Below, piece by piece: positions 1-6,395 of a stretch of 10,354 bases of DNA. How positions within the stretch are numbered: position 1 is the first letter of the stretch; each line of letters opens with the position of its first letter. The stretch is from the NCBI RefSeq assembly GCF_000331775.1, contig NZ_CAPJ01000075.1, positions 1-10,354 on the forward strand, read 5' to 3'. The notes beneath the pieces were generated by a model. It was not told the DNA's origin and ran no database searches. It was given only the letters and a program-made list of their open reading frames with translations. Source of the stretch: Xanthomonas translucens pv. translucens DSM 18974. Lineage in GTDB: Bacteria; Pseudomonadota; Gammaproteobacteria; Xanthomonadales; Xanthomonadaceae. A program made the position numbers and the translations under genes.

Positions 1-1
1 C

Positions 2-298
2 GGCGGCATCTACGGGGTGGCGCGCGGGCGCATGTTCTTTGGCGAGAGCATGTTCAGCGCGCGCAGCGGCGGTTCCAAGGTGGCGCTGGCGGCGCTGGCC
101 TGGCGCCTGCACGCCTGGGGCTGGCCGCTGATCGATGCCCAGGTCGAGAACGCACACCTGCTGAGCCTCGGCGCGCAGCGCTGGCCGCGCGCCGTGTTCC
201 TGGAGGCGATCGCCGCGCTGGTGGCCGATGTCGCGCCGGCCGGCCCGTGGACGGCGCGTTTCGGCGAACTGGCGGCCACGGAACTGGCCGACCGCTGA
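2..298 (+). CDS. aat: Leucyl/phenylalanyl-tRNA--protein transferase, C-terminal part (5' end outside window)
   Basis: The frame is open from the left edge (first full codon at base 2) to TGA at 296-298 and gives 98 residues. It begins GGIYGVARGRMFFGESMFS, which closely matches the conserved segment of Aat (E. coli has GVYGIAQGTLFCGESMFS), followed by the S/K-K/A helix and the LIDAQVENAHLLSLGA stretch (E. coli LIDCQVLNDHTASLGA). The family enzyme moves Leu or Phe from aminoacyl-tRNA to proteins with N-terminal Arg or Lys, making N-degrons for ClpS-ClpAP in the cytoplasm. The C-terminal tail after LGAQRWPR is poorly conserved, as in the family. infA follows 96 bases downstream in the same direction, as in many gammaproteobacteria, and has its own promoter candidate. 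The N-terminal domain and start are outside the window. Confidence 0.95.
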   Translation, partial: GGIYGVARGRMFFGESMFSARSGGSKVALAALAWRLHAWGWPLIDAQVENAHLLSLGAQRWPRAVFLEAIAALVADVAPAGPWTARFGELAATELADR

Positions 299-316
299 GC
301 GGCTTTAACGCAAACT

Positions 317-345
317 TTGCATGCTGCGGCCGAGGCGGGTAAAAT
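317..345 (+). promoter_or_regulatory. Candidate sigma-70 promoter of infA
   Basis: TTGCAT (317-322) and TAAAAT (340-345) are separated by 17 bases. The -10 matches TATAAT at five of six positions; the -35 matches only at TTG. A start near base 352 would leave a leader of about 43 bases before infA. It lies in the 96-base gap after aat, so infA need not depend on aat transcription. Found by eye only. Confidence 0.55.
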
Positions 346-394
346 CCCCGCTCTTCAGGCCTTTGTGGCCGCTCGCGAAATCGCACAGGATTAC

Positions 395-613
395 ATGTCG
401 AAAGACGACTCCATCGAATTCGAAGGCACCGTCAGCGAGACGTTGCCCAATACCACCTTCCGGGTCAAGCTCGAAAACGGGCATGAGATCATCGCCCACA
501 TCTCCGGACGCATGCGCAAGAACTACATCCGCATCCTGACCGGCGACCGGGTGAAGGTCGAAATGACCCCGTACGACCTGACCAAGGGTCGCATCACCTA
601 CCGCATGAAGTGA
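395..613 (+). CDS. infA: Translation initiation factor IF-1
   Basis: The gene encodes 72 residues, the standard IF-1 length. The protein is a single OB-fold domain with the invariant [37 protein letters not shown] and PYDLTKGRI stretches in order. IF-1 binds the A site of the 30S subunit during initiation and works with IF-2 and IF-3. The ATG at 395 is chosen because it gives the canonical [11 protein letters not shown] start and follows CAGGA (386-390) by four bases; the longer in-frame extension upstream runs through the promoter candidate and has no family similarity. It converges with clpA across a bidirectional terminator. The aat-infA / clpA-clpS layout is the same as in E. coli, except that no tRNA gene was seen between infA and clpA. 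Confidence 0.98.
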   Translation: MSKDDSIEFEGTVSETLPNTTFRVKLENGHEIIAHISGRMRKNYIRILTGDRVKVEMTPYDLTKGRITYRMK

Positions 614-633
614 CCGCCTCGCAGCGGTTGTGA

Positions 634-658
634 AAAAGGCGGCCCTCGGCCGCCTTTT
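634..658. terminator. Bidirectional intrinsic terminator between infA and clpA
   Basis: A perfect 11-bp inverted repeat, AAAAGGCGGCC and GGCCGCCTTTT, surrounds a 3-base loop (CTC, 645-647). Read rightward it ends in TTTT; read leftward it ends in TTTTT. Each strand therefore has a GC stem followed by a T run, 20 bases after the infA stop and about 80 bases after the clpA stop. Confidence 0.88.
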
Positions 659-678
659 CGTCTCATCGGTGACATCGC

Positions 679-718
679 AAGGCGACTGCAGATCCTGCGC
701 AGCCGCCTTTTGTCGTTG
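679..718 (+). terminator. Second hairpin with T-rich tail, possible back-up terminator for infA
   Basis: AAGGCGACTGC (679-689) can pair with GCAGCCGCCTT (699-709) around a 9-base loop. There is one A/C mismatch on the plus strand, which becomes a tolerated G/U pair on the minus strand. On the plus strand the tail is TTTTGTCGTTG; on the minus strand no T run follows, so there it would act as a 3' stem of the clpA mRNA rather than a terminator. Confidence 0.5.
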
Positions 719-737
719 CTGGCGTTCTAGCACGCCA

Positions 738-3020
738 TCACTCGACGGTCGCCGGCAGCAGGCGCTCCGGCTCGGCCTGGGTCTCAACCACCAGCTCGCC
801 GTCGCGCACGTCGATGGTGACGCGGCCACCGCCGACCAGCTTGCCGAACAGCAGTTCGTCGGCCAGCGGGCGCTTGACCTTGTCCTGGATCACCCGTGCC
901 ATCGGCCGCGCGCCCATCAGCGGGTCGAAGCCGTGCTGGGCCAGCCAGTCGCGCGCGGTCGGCGTGGCCGACAGCGACACGTGCTTCTCCTGCAGCAGCA
1001 TCTCCAGTTCGATGATGAACTTGTCGACCACGCGCAGGATGTGGCTAAACGCCAGCGGCTGGAACTGCACCACCGCGTCCAGGCGGTTGCGGAATTCCGG
1101 GGTGAAGCTGCGGCGGATGGTTTCCATCGCGTCGGTAGAATGGTCCTGCTTGGTGAAACCGATCGAGCGCCGCGAGGCCTGGGTGGCGCCGGCATTGGTG
1201 GTCATCACCAGGATCACGTTCTTGAAGTTGGCCTCGCGCCCGTTGGTGTCGGTCAGCACGCCGCGGTCCATGACCTGCAACAGGATGTTGAAGATGTCAG
1301 GATGCGCCTTCTCGACCTCGTCCAGCAGCAGCACGCAGTGCGGGGTCTTGACGATCTTCTCGGTCAGCAGGCCGCCCTGGTCGAAACCGACGTAGCCCGG
1401 AGGCGCGCCGATCAGGCGGCTGATCGAATGCGGCTCCATGTACTCGGACATATCGAAGCGCACCAGCTCGATGCCCAGCTGCAGCGCCAGCTGCTTGGTC
1501 ACCTCGGTCTTGCCGACGCCGGTGGGACCGGCGAACAGGAAGTTGCCGATCGGCTTCTCCGGATTGGCCAGGCCCGAACGCGCCAGCTTGATCGACGAGG
1601 CCAGCGTCTCGATCGCCGGATCCTGGCCGAAGATCACCATCTTCAGGTTGCGCTCCAGGTGTTGCAGCACGTCCTTGTCGGTGGCGCTGACCTGCTTGGC
1701 CGGGATCCGCGCCATCTTGGCGACGATGGTCTCGATCTCCTCGATGTCGATCAGCTCCTTGCGCACGCCCTGCGGCAGCAGCCGCTGGCGTGCGCCGGCC
1801 TCGTCCATCACGTCGATCGCCTTGTCCGGCAGCAGGCGGTCACCGATGTGCTTCACCGACAGGTCCACCGCCGCCTGCAGCGCGTCGTCGGCGTAGGTCA
1901 CGCCGTGGTGCGCCTCGTACTTGGGCTTCAGGCCCTGCAGGATCTCGAAGGTCTCGCCCACGGTCGGCTCGACGATGTCGATCTTCTGGAAGCGCCGCGC
2001 CAGCGCGCGATCCTTCTCGAAGATGCCGCGGTATTCCTGGAACGTGGTCGAGCCGATGCAGCGCAGATCGCCCGAGGCCAGCGCCGGCTTGATCAGATTG
2101 GAGGCGTCCATGGTGCCGCCCGAGGCCGAGCCGGCACCGATGATGGTGTGGATCTCGTCGATGAACAGCACCGCGTTGGGCACCTTCTTCAGCGCGGTCA
2201 GCACGCCCTTCAGGCGCTTCTCGAAGTCGCCGCGGTACTTGGTGCCGGCGACCAGCGCACCCAGGTCCAGCGAGTAGATGACCGCGTCGGCCAGCACCTC
2301 GGGGACGCTGCCCTCGACGATGCGCTTGGCCAGGCCCTCGGCGATCGCGGTCTTGCCGACGCCGGCCTCGCCCACGTACAGCGGGTTGTTCTTGCGCCGG
2401 CGGCACAACACCTGGATGGTGCGCTCGATCTCGTCGGCACGGCCGACCAGCGGGTCGATGCGACCGTTGCGCGCCTGCTCGTTCAGATTGCTGGCGTATT
2501 CGGCCAGGGCGTCGCCCTTGGCTTCGCCCTCACCGGCCTCGCCCTTGGCCTCGCCGTCGGGCGGCGCCGGGGTTTCGCCTTCTTCGCCGAGCTTGGCGAT
2601 GCCGTGCGACAGGTAATTGACGATGTCGAGCCGGGTGACGTCCTGCTGAGTCAGGAAATACACCGCGTGCGAGTCTTTTTCGCCGAAGATCGCGACCAGT
2701 ACGTTGGCGCCGGTGACTTCCTTCTTGCCCGAGGACTGCACGTGGTAGACCGCGCGCTGCAGTACCCGCTGGAAGCCCAGCGTGGGCTGCGTGTCGCGGC
2801 CGTCGTCTTCGGCCAGGCGCGACACCGAGGCCTCAATGGCCTGCTCCAGCTCGCTACGCAGGCGCTCGGTATCGGCGCCGCAGGCCTTCAGCACCGCCTG
2901 CGCCGAAGGATTGTCGAGCAAGGCCAACAACAGGTGTTCGACCGTCATGAACTCATGGCGGGCTTCCCGGGCGCGCTTGTAGCACTGGCCGATGGTTTGC
3001 TCGAGATCTTTGCTGAACAT
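738..3020 (-). CDS. clpA: ATP-dependent Clp protease ATP-binding subunit ClpA
   Basis: The protein has 760 residues, the usual ClpA size. Residues 1-140 are the N domain, which binds ClpS and substrates. The D1 AAA+ module has Walker A GEAGVGKT at 217-224, Walker B VLFIDE at 284-289 and an RR finger at 342-343. The D2 module has GPTGVGKT at 498-505, pore loop GYVG at 542-545, VLLLDE at 563-568 and the FRNRLD region near 643-648. The ClpP-docking loop is IGF (620-622), where E. coli has IGL. ClpA forms a hexamer that unfolds proteins and feeds them to ClpP. The ATG at 3018-3020 is preceded by GGAG six bases upstream. The linker at about 145-170 is a low-complexity stretch rich in Glu, Gly, Ala and Lys. 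clpS lies 123 bases upstream on the same strand, so clpA may be co-transcribed or have its own promoter. Confidence 0.98.
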   Translation of the reverse strand: MFSKDLEQTIGQCYKRAREARHEFMTVEHLLLALLDNPSAQAVLKACGADTERLRSELEQAIEASVSRLAEDDGRDTQPTLGFQRVLQRAVYHVQSSGKKEVTGANVLVAIFGEKDSHAVYFLTQQDVTRLDIVNYLSHGIAKLGEEGETPAPPDGEAKGEAGEGEAKGDALAEYASNLNEQARNGRIDPLVGRADEIERTIQVLCRRRKNNPLYVGEAGVGKTAIAEGLAKRIVEGSVPEVLADAVIYSLDLGALVAGTKYRGDFEKRLKGVLTALKKVPNAVLFIDEIHTIIGAGSASGGTMDASNLIKPALASGDLRCIGSTTFQEYRGIFEKDRALARRFQKIDIVEPTVGETFEILQGLKPKYEAHHGVTYADDALQAAVDLSVKHIGDRLLPDKAIDVMDEAGARQRLLPQGVRKELIDIEEIETIVAKMARIPAKQVSATDKDVLQHLERNLKMVIFGQDPAIETLASSIKLARSGLANPEKPIGNFLFAGPTGVGKTEVTKQLALQLGIELVRFDMSEYMEPHSISRLIGAPPGYVGFDQGGLLTEKIVKTPHCVLLLDEVEKAHPDIFNILLQVMDRGVLTDTNGREANFKNVILVMTTNAGATQASRRSIGFTKQDHSTDAMETIRRSFTPEFRNRLDAVVQFQPLAFSHILRVVDKFIIELEMLLQEKHVSLSATPTARDWLAQHGFDPLMGARPMARVIQDKVKRPLADELLFGKLVGGGRVTIDVRDGELVVETQAEPERLLPATVE

Positions 3021-3143
3021 GGTTCACTCCGACGTCTGTTGCCAACAATATGCGGCTGGAGTTGCGAATTTCCACAACCCTATCGGATCACTGTGTTCAG
3101 ACCGCGTTAGTCCGTGCAAACCGGTGACCGACGCTTACCACTA

Positions 3144-3464
3144 TCAGGCTTTTTCCATCGTGCACAACAGGGGATGCTGGTTCATTCTGGAAAACTCGTT
3201 GACCTGAGCTACCTTGGATTCAGCCACCTCGCGGGTATACACCCCGCAGACGCCGCGGCCACGGGTATGCACGTGCAGCATCACCTGCGTGGCCTTCTCC
3301 AGGTCCAGCGAGAAAAACTGCTGCAACACGGTCACCACGAAGTCCATCGGGGTGTAGTCGTCGTTCAGCAACAGCACTTGGTACATCGGCGGGCGGGCGA
3401 TCTCCGGCTTGCCGGTCTCCACCATTACGCCGTGATCGAGGTCTGAAGAATTCTTGCGAGGCAT
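3144..3464 (-). CDS. clpS: ClpS, N-degron adaptor of ClpAP
   Basis: The gene encodes 106 residues, the typical length. The core [14 protein letters not shown] carries the substrate-binding residues N34, D35 and D36, the gatekeeper M40, and H66 further on, all at the same numbers as E. coli ClpS. The C-terminus [10 protein letters not shown] is almost identical to the family. ClpS recognises proteins with N-terminal Leu, Phe, Tyr or Trp and delivers them to the ClpA N domain in the cytoplasm. The first 25 residues form the usual flexible N-terminal extension. The ATG at 3462-3464 is chosen because it gives [12 protein letters not shown], like other xanthomonad ClpS. No ribosome-binding site is visible, but a perfect TATAAT lies six bases upstream, which suggests a leaderless mRNA. 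An in-frame extension to 3557 would run through that promoter and is not credible. Confidence 0.97.
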   Translation of the reverse strand: MPRKNSSDLDHGVMVETGKPEIARPPMYQVLLLNDDYTPMDFVVTVLQQFFSLDLEKATQVMLHVHTRGRGVCGVYTREVAESKVAQVNEFSRMNQHPLLCTMEKA

Positions 3465-3470
3465 GCGCGG

Positions 3471-3476
3471 ATTATA
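3471..3476 (-). promoter_or_regulatory. -10 element of clpS (probably leaderless transcript)
   Basis: Read on the minus strand this is a perfect TATAAT, ending six bases before the clpS ATG. With the usual spacing, the first transcribed base would be the A of that ATG (3464). No good -35 hexamer is seen at 16-18 bases (around 3494-3499, minus-strand AATCCA), so an activator or the strong -10 may carry it. Confidence 0.65.
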
Positions 3477-3497
3477 TACGGCGGCTGTCGGCCTGGA

Positions 3498-3527
3498 TTG
3501 GACGATCGCCGATCCTGCCCGCACAAT
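3498..3527 (+). promoter_or_regulatory. Weak candidate promoter for the nudJ-mnmA-hflD operon
   Basis: TTGGAC (3498-3503) and CACAAT (3522-3527) are 18 bases apart in the 75-base divergent gap with clpS. The -10 matches consensus at four of six positions and the -35 only at TTG. A start near 3534 would leave a leader of 6 bases to the ATG at 3540, or 18 bases to the ATG at 3552. Low confidence; it is the best match seen in the gap. Confidence 0.3.
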
Positions 3528-3539
3528 TCCCCTCCTTTG

Positions 3540-4055
3540 ATGGCGCAACGCATGCATTCGACGAATTTCCGCCCGGCCGCCCTGCCCGCCGCGCTCCTGC
3601 TGGCCGCGCTCCTGCTGGCCGCGCTGCCAGCCACCGCCGCGCCGGACCAGGCGCTGGGCAAGCGCCTGAAGGCGATGGGCTACGACGTCCAGGCCGATGC
3701 CGACGGCGACTACCAGTTGCTGTTCGGACTGCGCGAACAGGGCCGCGAGCGCCAGCAGCTGATCTACGTGCGCTCGCCGGTGGAGACCTTCGGCAGCTAC
3801 CGGATCCGCGAGATCTGGTCGCCGGCCTACCAGGCCAAGGGCGATACCCTGCCCGCCGCGATCGCCAACCGCCTGCTGGAAGACGCGCAGGCCGACATCC
3901 TCGGCGGCTGGGTGCGCCAGGGCGGCACCGCGGTATTCGTGGTCAAGGTCGCCGCCGATGCAGACGACAGCGCCTTGCGCGAGGCGCTGGAAGCGGCCGC
4001 GCGCGGCGCCGACGCGATGGATGCCGAACTCAACGCCGGCAAGGACGCGTTCTGA
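3540..4055 (+). CDS. Exported protein of unknown function, first gene of the nudJ operon
   Basis: The protein has 171 residues from ATG 3540, or 167 from ATG 3552; neither has a clear ribosome-binding site, and the second gives the cleaner signal peptide. The N-terminus has a basic start, a hydrophobic core of about 17 residues made of Leu and Ala ([13 protein letters not shown]), and an AxA-type site (ATAAPDQ), so Sec export is likely. The mature part starts [23 protein letters not shown] and ends in a helix, [19 protein letters not shown], then NAGKDAF. The pattern 'D-x-DGDY-hydrophobic core-AD-x-hydrophobic-E-x-L-x2-x-D-x-F' is reminiscent of YbjN-type or secretion-chaperone-like folds, but that is only an impression. 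The stop overlaps the nudJ start by one base, so it is probably co-translated with a tRNA-modification operon. No catalytic motif is visible. Confidence 0.8.
   Translation: MAQRMHSTNFRPAALPAALLLAALLLAALPATAAPDQALGKRLKAMGYDVQADADGDYQLLFGLREQGRERQQLIYVRSPVETFGSYRIREIWSPAYQAKGDTLPAAIANRLLEDAQADILGGWVRQGGTAVFVVKVAADADDSALREALEAAARGADAMDAELNAGKDAF
3588..3626 (+). repeat. 15-bp tandem repeat within the signal peptide coding region
   Basis: GCCGCGCTCCTGCTG occurs at 3588-3602 and again at 3603-3617, followed by a partial third copy, GCCGCGCTG (3618-3626). The unit is in frame and encodes AALLL, so it makes up most of the hydrophobic core of the signal peptide. Confidence 0.85.
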
Positions 4056-4513
4056 TGGCGCTGGCCCCCGGCCCCTGGCAGCCCGATGTGACCGTGGCCA
4101 CGGTGGTGGTGCGCGACGGACGCCTGCTGCAGGTGGAGGAATCCATCGCCGGCGCGCTGGTGCTGAACCAGCCGGCCGGGCACCTGGAGCCGGACGAGAG
4201 CCTGCTGCAGGCGGCGCTGCGTGAGACGCTGGAGGAAACCGGCTGGCAAGTGCGGCTGACCGCGTTCATCGGCGCCTACCAGTGGAAGGCCGACAACGGC
4301 CGCCACTACCTGCGCTTCGCCTTCGCCGCCGATCCGCTCGCGCACGACCCGCAGCGGCCGTTGGACGACGGCATCGTGCGCGCCCTGTGGATGACCCCGG
4401 CGGAGTTGCAGGCCGCCGCGCCGCGCTGGCGCAGCCCGCTGGTGTGGCAGGTGGCCGCCGATTTCCTCGCCGGCAAGCGCTATCCGCTGGATCTGGTACG
4501 GCAACTGGCATGA
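4055..4513 (+). CDS. nudJ: NudJ-type Nudix hydrolase (nucleotide/thiamine-PP phosphatase family)
   Basis: The protein has 152 residues. The Nudix box G-x5-E-x7-RE-x2-EE-x-G is complete: G42, E48, R56, E57, E60, E61, G63. These acidic residues bind the divalent metal. The preceding DVTVATVVV and [20 protein letters not shown] match E. coli NudJ (HVTVACVV and [19 protein letters not shown]), as does RSPLVWQ...RYPLDLV near the end. E. coli NudJ hydrolyses nucleoside tri- and diphosphates and the thiamine precursor HMP-PP; the same role is inferred here. The ATG overlaps the upstream stop by one base, and the stop overlaps the mnmA start by four (ATGA). The order nudJ-mnmA-hflD is conserved from E. 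coli. One small oddity is Thr at position 58, where the box usually has Ile, Leu or Val. Confidence 0.9.
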   Translation: MALAPGPWQPDVTVATVVVRDGRLLQVEESIAGALVLNQPAGHLEPDESLLQAALRETLEETGWQVRLTAFIGAYQWKADNGRHYLRFAFAADPLAHDPQRPLDDGIVRALWMTPAELQAAAPRWRSPLVWQVAADFLAGKRYPLDLVRQLA

Positions 4514-5649
4514 ACCGCGCGCGGATCATGGTCGGCGTCTCCGGCGGGGTCGATTCGTCGGTGGCGGCCTGGCAGCTGGTGCAGCAAGGCGCCGACGTGG
4601 CCGGCCTGTTCATGCAGAACTGGGCCGACGACGGGAGTGGAGACTGCCGCGCCGAGGACGACCGCCGCGACGCGGTGGCGGTGTGCGGCCTGCTCGGCAT
4701 GCCGTTTCACTTCCGCGATTTCTCACAGGAATACTGGCAAGGCGTGTTCGCCCACTTCCTGGCCGAGTACGCCGCCGGGCGCACCCCGAACCCGGACGTG
4801 CTGTGCAACCGCGAGGTCAAGTTCAAGCATTTCCTGGACGCGGCGCGCGAACTCGGCGCCGAGCGCATCGCCACCGGCCACTACGCCCGGGTGACCTTCG
4901 CCGACGGCCGCTGGCGGCTGCTGCGCGGGCTGGACCGCAACAAGGACCAGAGCTATTTCCTGCACCAGCTCGGCCAGGCGCAACTGGCCGCGACCCTGTT
5001 CCCGGTCGGCGAGCTGCCCAAGGAACAGGTGCGGCGCATCGCCCGCGAGGCCGGCCTGCCGACCCACGCGAAGAAGGACTCGACCGGCATCTGCTTCATC
5101 GGCGAGCGCGACTTCCGCCAATTCCTGGGCCGCTACCTGCCGGCGCGGCGCGGCGAAATCCGCGACCCGCAGGAACAGGTCGTGGCCGAGCACCCGGGCG
5201 TGTTCTACTTCACCCTGGGCCAGCGCGAGGGCCTGAACATCGGCGGCGTGCGCGGCCGCGCGGCGGCGCCGTGGTACGTGGTCGGCAAGGACGTGGCGCG
5301 CAACGTGCTGTACGTGGACCAGGACCGCGACAGCCCGCACCTGATGTCCACGCAGCTGCAGTCCGAAGCTGCCCACTGGATCGCCGGGTCGGCGCCGGCG
5401 CGGCGCTTCGACTGCACCGCGCAGACCCGTTACCGCCAGGCCGACGAGCCGTGCACGGTCGAGGTGGCCGACGACGGCACCCTGGCGGTGCGCTTCGCCC
5501 ACCCGCAGCGCGCCGTGACCCCCGGCCAGTCGCTGGTGCTGTACCAGGGCGACGACTGCCTGGGCGGCGCCGTGATCGCCACCACCGATGCCCCGCTGCA
5601 ACGCCGTCTGGCGCAGCGCCCCGCTTTACTAGAGGAAACCACCCGATGA
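4510..5649 (+). CDS. mnmA: tRNA-specific 2-thiouridylase MnmA
   Basis: The protein has 379 residues, a normal length. The PP-loop SGGVDSS at 11-17 binds ATP. The catalytic Cys are C99 in [12 protein letters not shown] and C195 in STGICFIG, equivalent to C102 and C199 of E. coli. ATGHYAR (121-127), KDQSYFL (145-151) and [13 protein letters not shown] (234-246) are further family signatures. The C-terminal third is the beta-barrel domain. MnmA adenylates U34 in the anticodon of tRNA-Lys, -Glu and -Gln and inserts sulfur carried by the Tus relay, giving the s2U part of mnm5s2U. The start at 4510 is chosen because it puts the PP-loop at the usual place and overlaps the nudJ stop as ATGA; the frame is open upstream to 4282, but only as an out-of-frame shadow of nudJ. 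Confidence 0.97.
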   Translation: MNRARIMVGVSGGVDSSVAAWQLVQQGADVAGLFMQNWADDGSGDCRAEDDRRDAVAVCGLLGMPFHFRDFSQEYWQGVFAHFLAEYAAGRTPNPDVLCNREVKFKHFLDAARELGAERIATGHYARVTFADGRWRLLRGLDRNKDQSYFLHQLGQAQLAATLFPVGELPKEQVRRIAREAGLPTHAKKDSTGICFIGERDFRQFLGRYLPARRGEIRDPQEQVVAEHPGVFYFTLGQREGLNIGGVRGRAAAPWYVVGKDVARNVLYVDQDRDSPHLMSTQLQSEAAHWIAGSAPARRFDCTAQTRYRQADEPCTVEVADDGTLAVRFAHPQRAVTPGQSLVLYQGDDCLGGAVIATTDAPLQRRLAQRPALLEETTR

Positions 5650-6260
5650 CCGATTCCATGGACGCGCGCGTGCTGGCGCTGGCCGGCGTCGCCCAGGCCC
5701 TGCAGCAGGTGCGGCGCATCGCCGAGACCGGGCAGTCCGAGGCGTCGCTGGTGCGGACCCTGCTCGACAGCGTGTTCCGCACCGATGCCGACACGCCGCA
5801 GGCGGTCTATGGACAGGTCGGCGACGTCGCGCCCGGGCTGCGCCTGCTGCACAACTATTTCCGTAACCAGGGCCAGGACGAGGTGCTGCCGCGGCTGGCG
5901 CTGGCGGTGCTGCAACTGGAGCGGCGCTTCGTGCGCGACACCGAGACCGGCGCCAAGGTCAGCGCCGGCATCGCCCGGATCGCGCCGCTGCTGGCCGAGC
6001 ACGCCGACAGCGCGCATCCGGAGGTGATCGGCGCGCTCGGCCAGCTGTATGCCGACACCATCAGCCACCTGCGTCCCCGGGTGATGGTGCAGGGCAATCC
6101 GCATTACCTGGGCCAGGCCGGGGTGGTGGCGGAGATCCGCGCGCTGTTGCTGGCCGCGGTGCGCTCGGCGGTGCTGTGGCGGCAGATGGGCGGGAGCCTG
6201 TGGGATTTCCTGCTGGCCAAGCGGCGTATGATCGACGCGGTGGACCGCGCGCTGGGCTGA
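5646..6260 (+). CDS. hflD: High-frequency lysogenization protein HflD homologue
   Basis: The protein has 204 residues, a typical size. It shares with E. coli HflD the opening [19 protein letters not shown], the central LLHNYF and VLQLERRF helices, the [22 protein letters not shown] segment, and the near-terminal [21 protein letters not shown]. HflD is a peripheral inner-membrane protein first described for its effect on lambda CII; its normal cellular role is unclear, though it is often genetically linked to mnmA. The ATG at 5646 overlaps the mnmA stop (ATGA) and is preceded by AGAGGA (5631-5636) nine bases away, which favours it over the ATG at 5658. In E. coli purB follows; here a divergent arrangement is lacking and a chemotaxis-type gene on the same strand follows after 135 bases. 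Confidence 0.95.
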   Translation: MTDSMDARVLALAGVAQALQQVRRIAETGQSEASLVRTLLDSVFRTDADTPQAVYGQVGDVAPGLRLLHNYFRNQGQDEVLPRLALAVLQLERRFVRDTETGAKVSAGIARIAPLLAEHADSAHPEVIGALGQLYADTISHLRPRVMVQGNPHYLGQAGVVAEIRALLLAAVRSAVLWRQMGGSLWDFLLAKRRMIDAVDRALG

Positions 6261-6340
6261 GCGCGGCGCTGGCGCCGCCGGCACGGGCGCGATGCAGCGC
6301 ACGTTTCGCAGCGCGGACGCGATCGGCACCACACCGCGGC

Positions 6341-6367
6341 TAAAGACCGAGGGGGTACGGCCGATAC
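6341..6367 (+). promoter_or_regulatory. Near-consensus sigma-28 (FliA) promoter
   Basis: TAAA (6341-6344), 15 bases, then GCCGATAC (6360-6367). The enterobacterial FliA consensus is TAAA-N15-GCCGATAA, so only the last base differs. Transcription would start about base 6374, which gives the ATG at 6396 a leader of about 20 bases. This ties the next gene to the flagellar/chemotaxis regulon. Confidence 0.78.
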
Positions 6368-6395
6368 AGCAATCGTGAATCTGCCGAGAACGTCC

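Noticed and set aside
630..3110. Very long open frame on the plus strand, opposite clpA, 826 codons
   Set aside because: It is the mirror of clpA in a GC-rich genome, rich in Arg, Gln, His, Val and Leu, with no domain pattern, and it starts inside the terminator hairpin.
3021..3143. Separate clpA promoter (minus strand TTGTGG and CATATT, 19 bases apart)
   Set aside because: Spacing is too long and both boxes are weak; the 123-base gap may still hold a promoter, but I cannot support one.
3465..3557. Extended ClpS start at 3557
   Set aside because: It would include the TATAAT promoter, and the added residues have no similarity to ClpS.
4282..4509. 76-codon N-terminal extension of MnmA
   Set aside because: It overlaps nudJ out of frame and has no MnmA similarity; the PP-loop position supports the start at 4510.
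6263..6278. GC-only hairpin right after hflD (GCGGCG / CGCCGC)
   Set aside because: Stem of six pairs with no T run afterwards; not a credible intrinsic terminator on its own.
6375..6395. GTG start at 6375 for the chemotaxis-like protein
   Set aside because: The FliA promoter would start transcription at about this base; the ATG at 6396 leaves a normal short leader. Not fully excluded.
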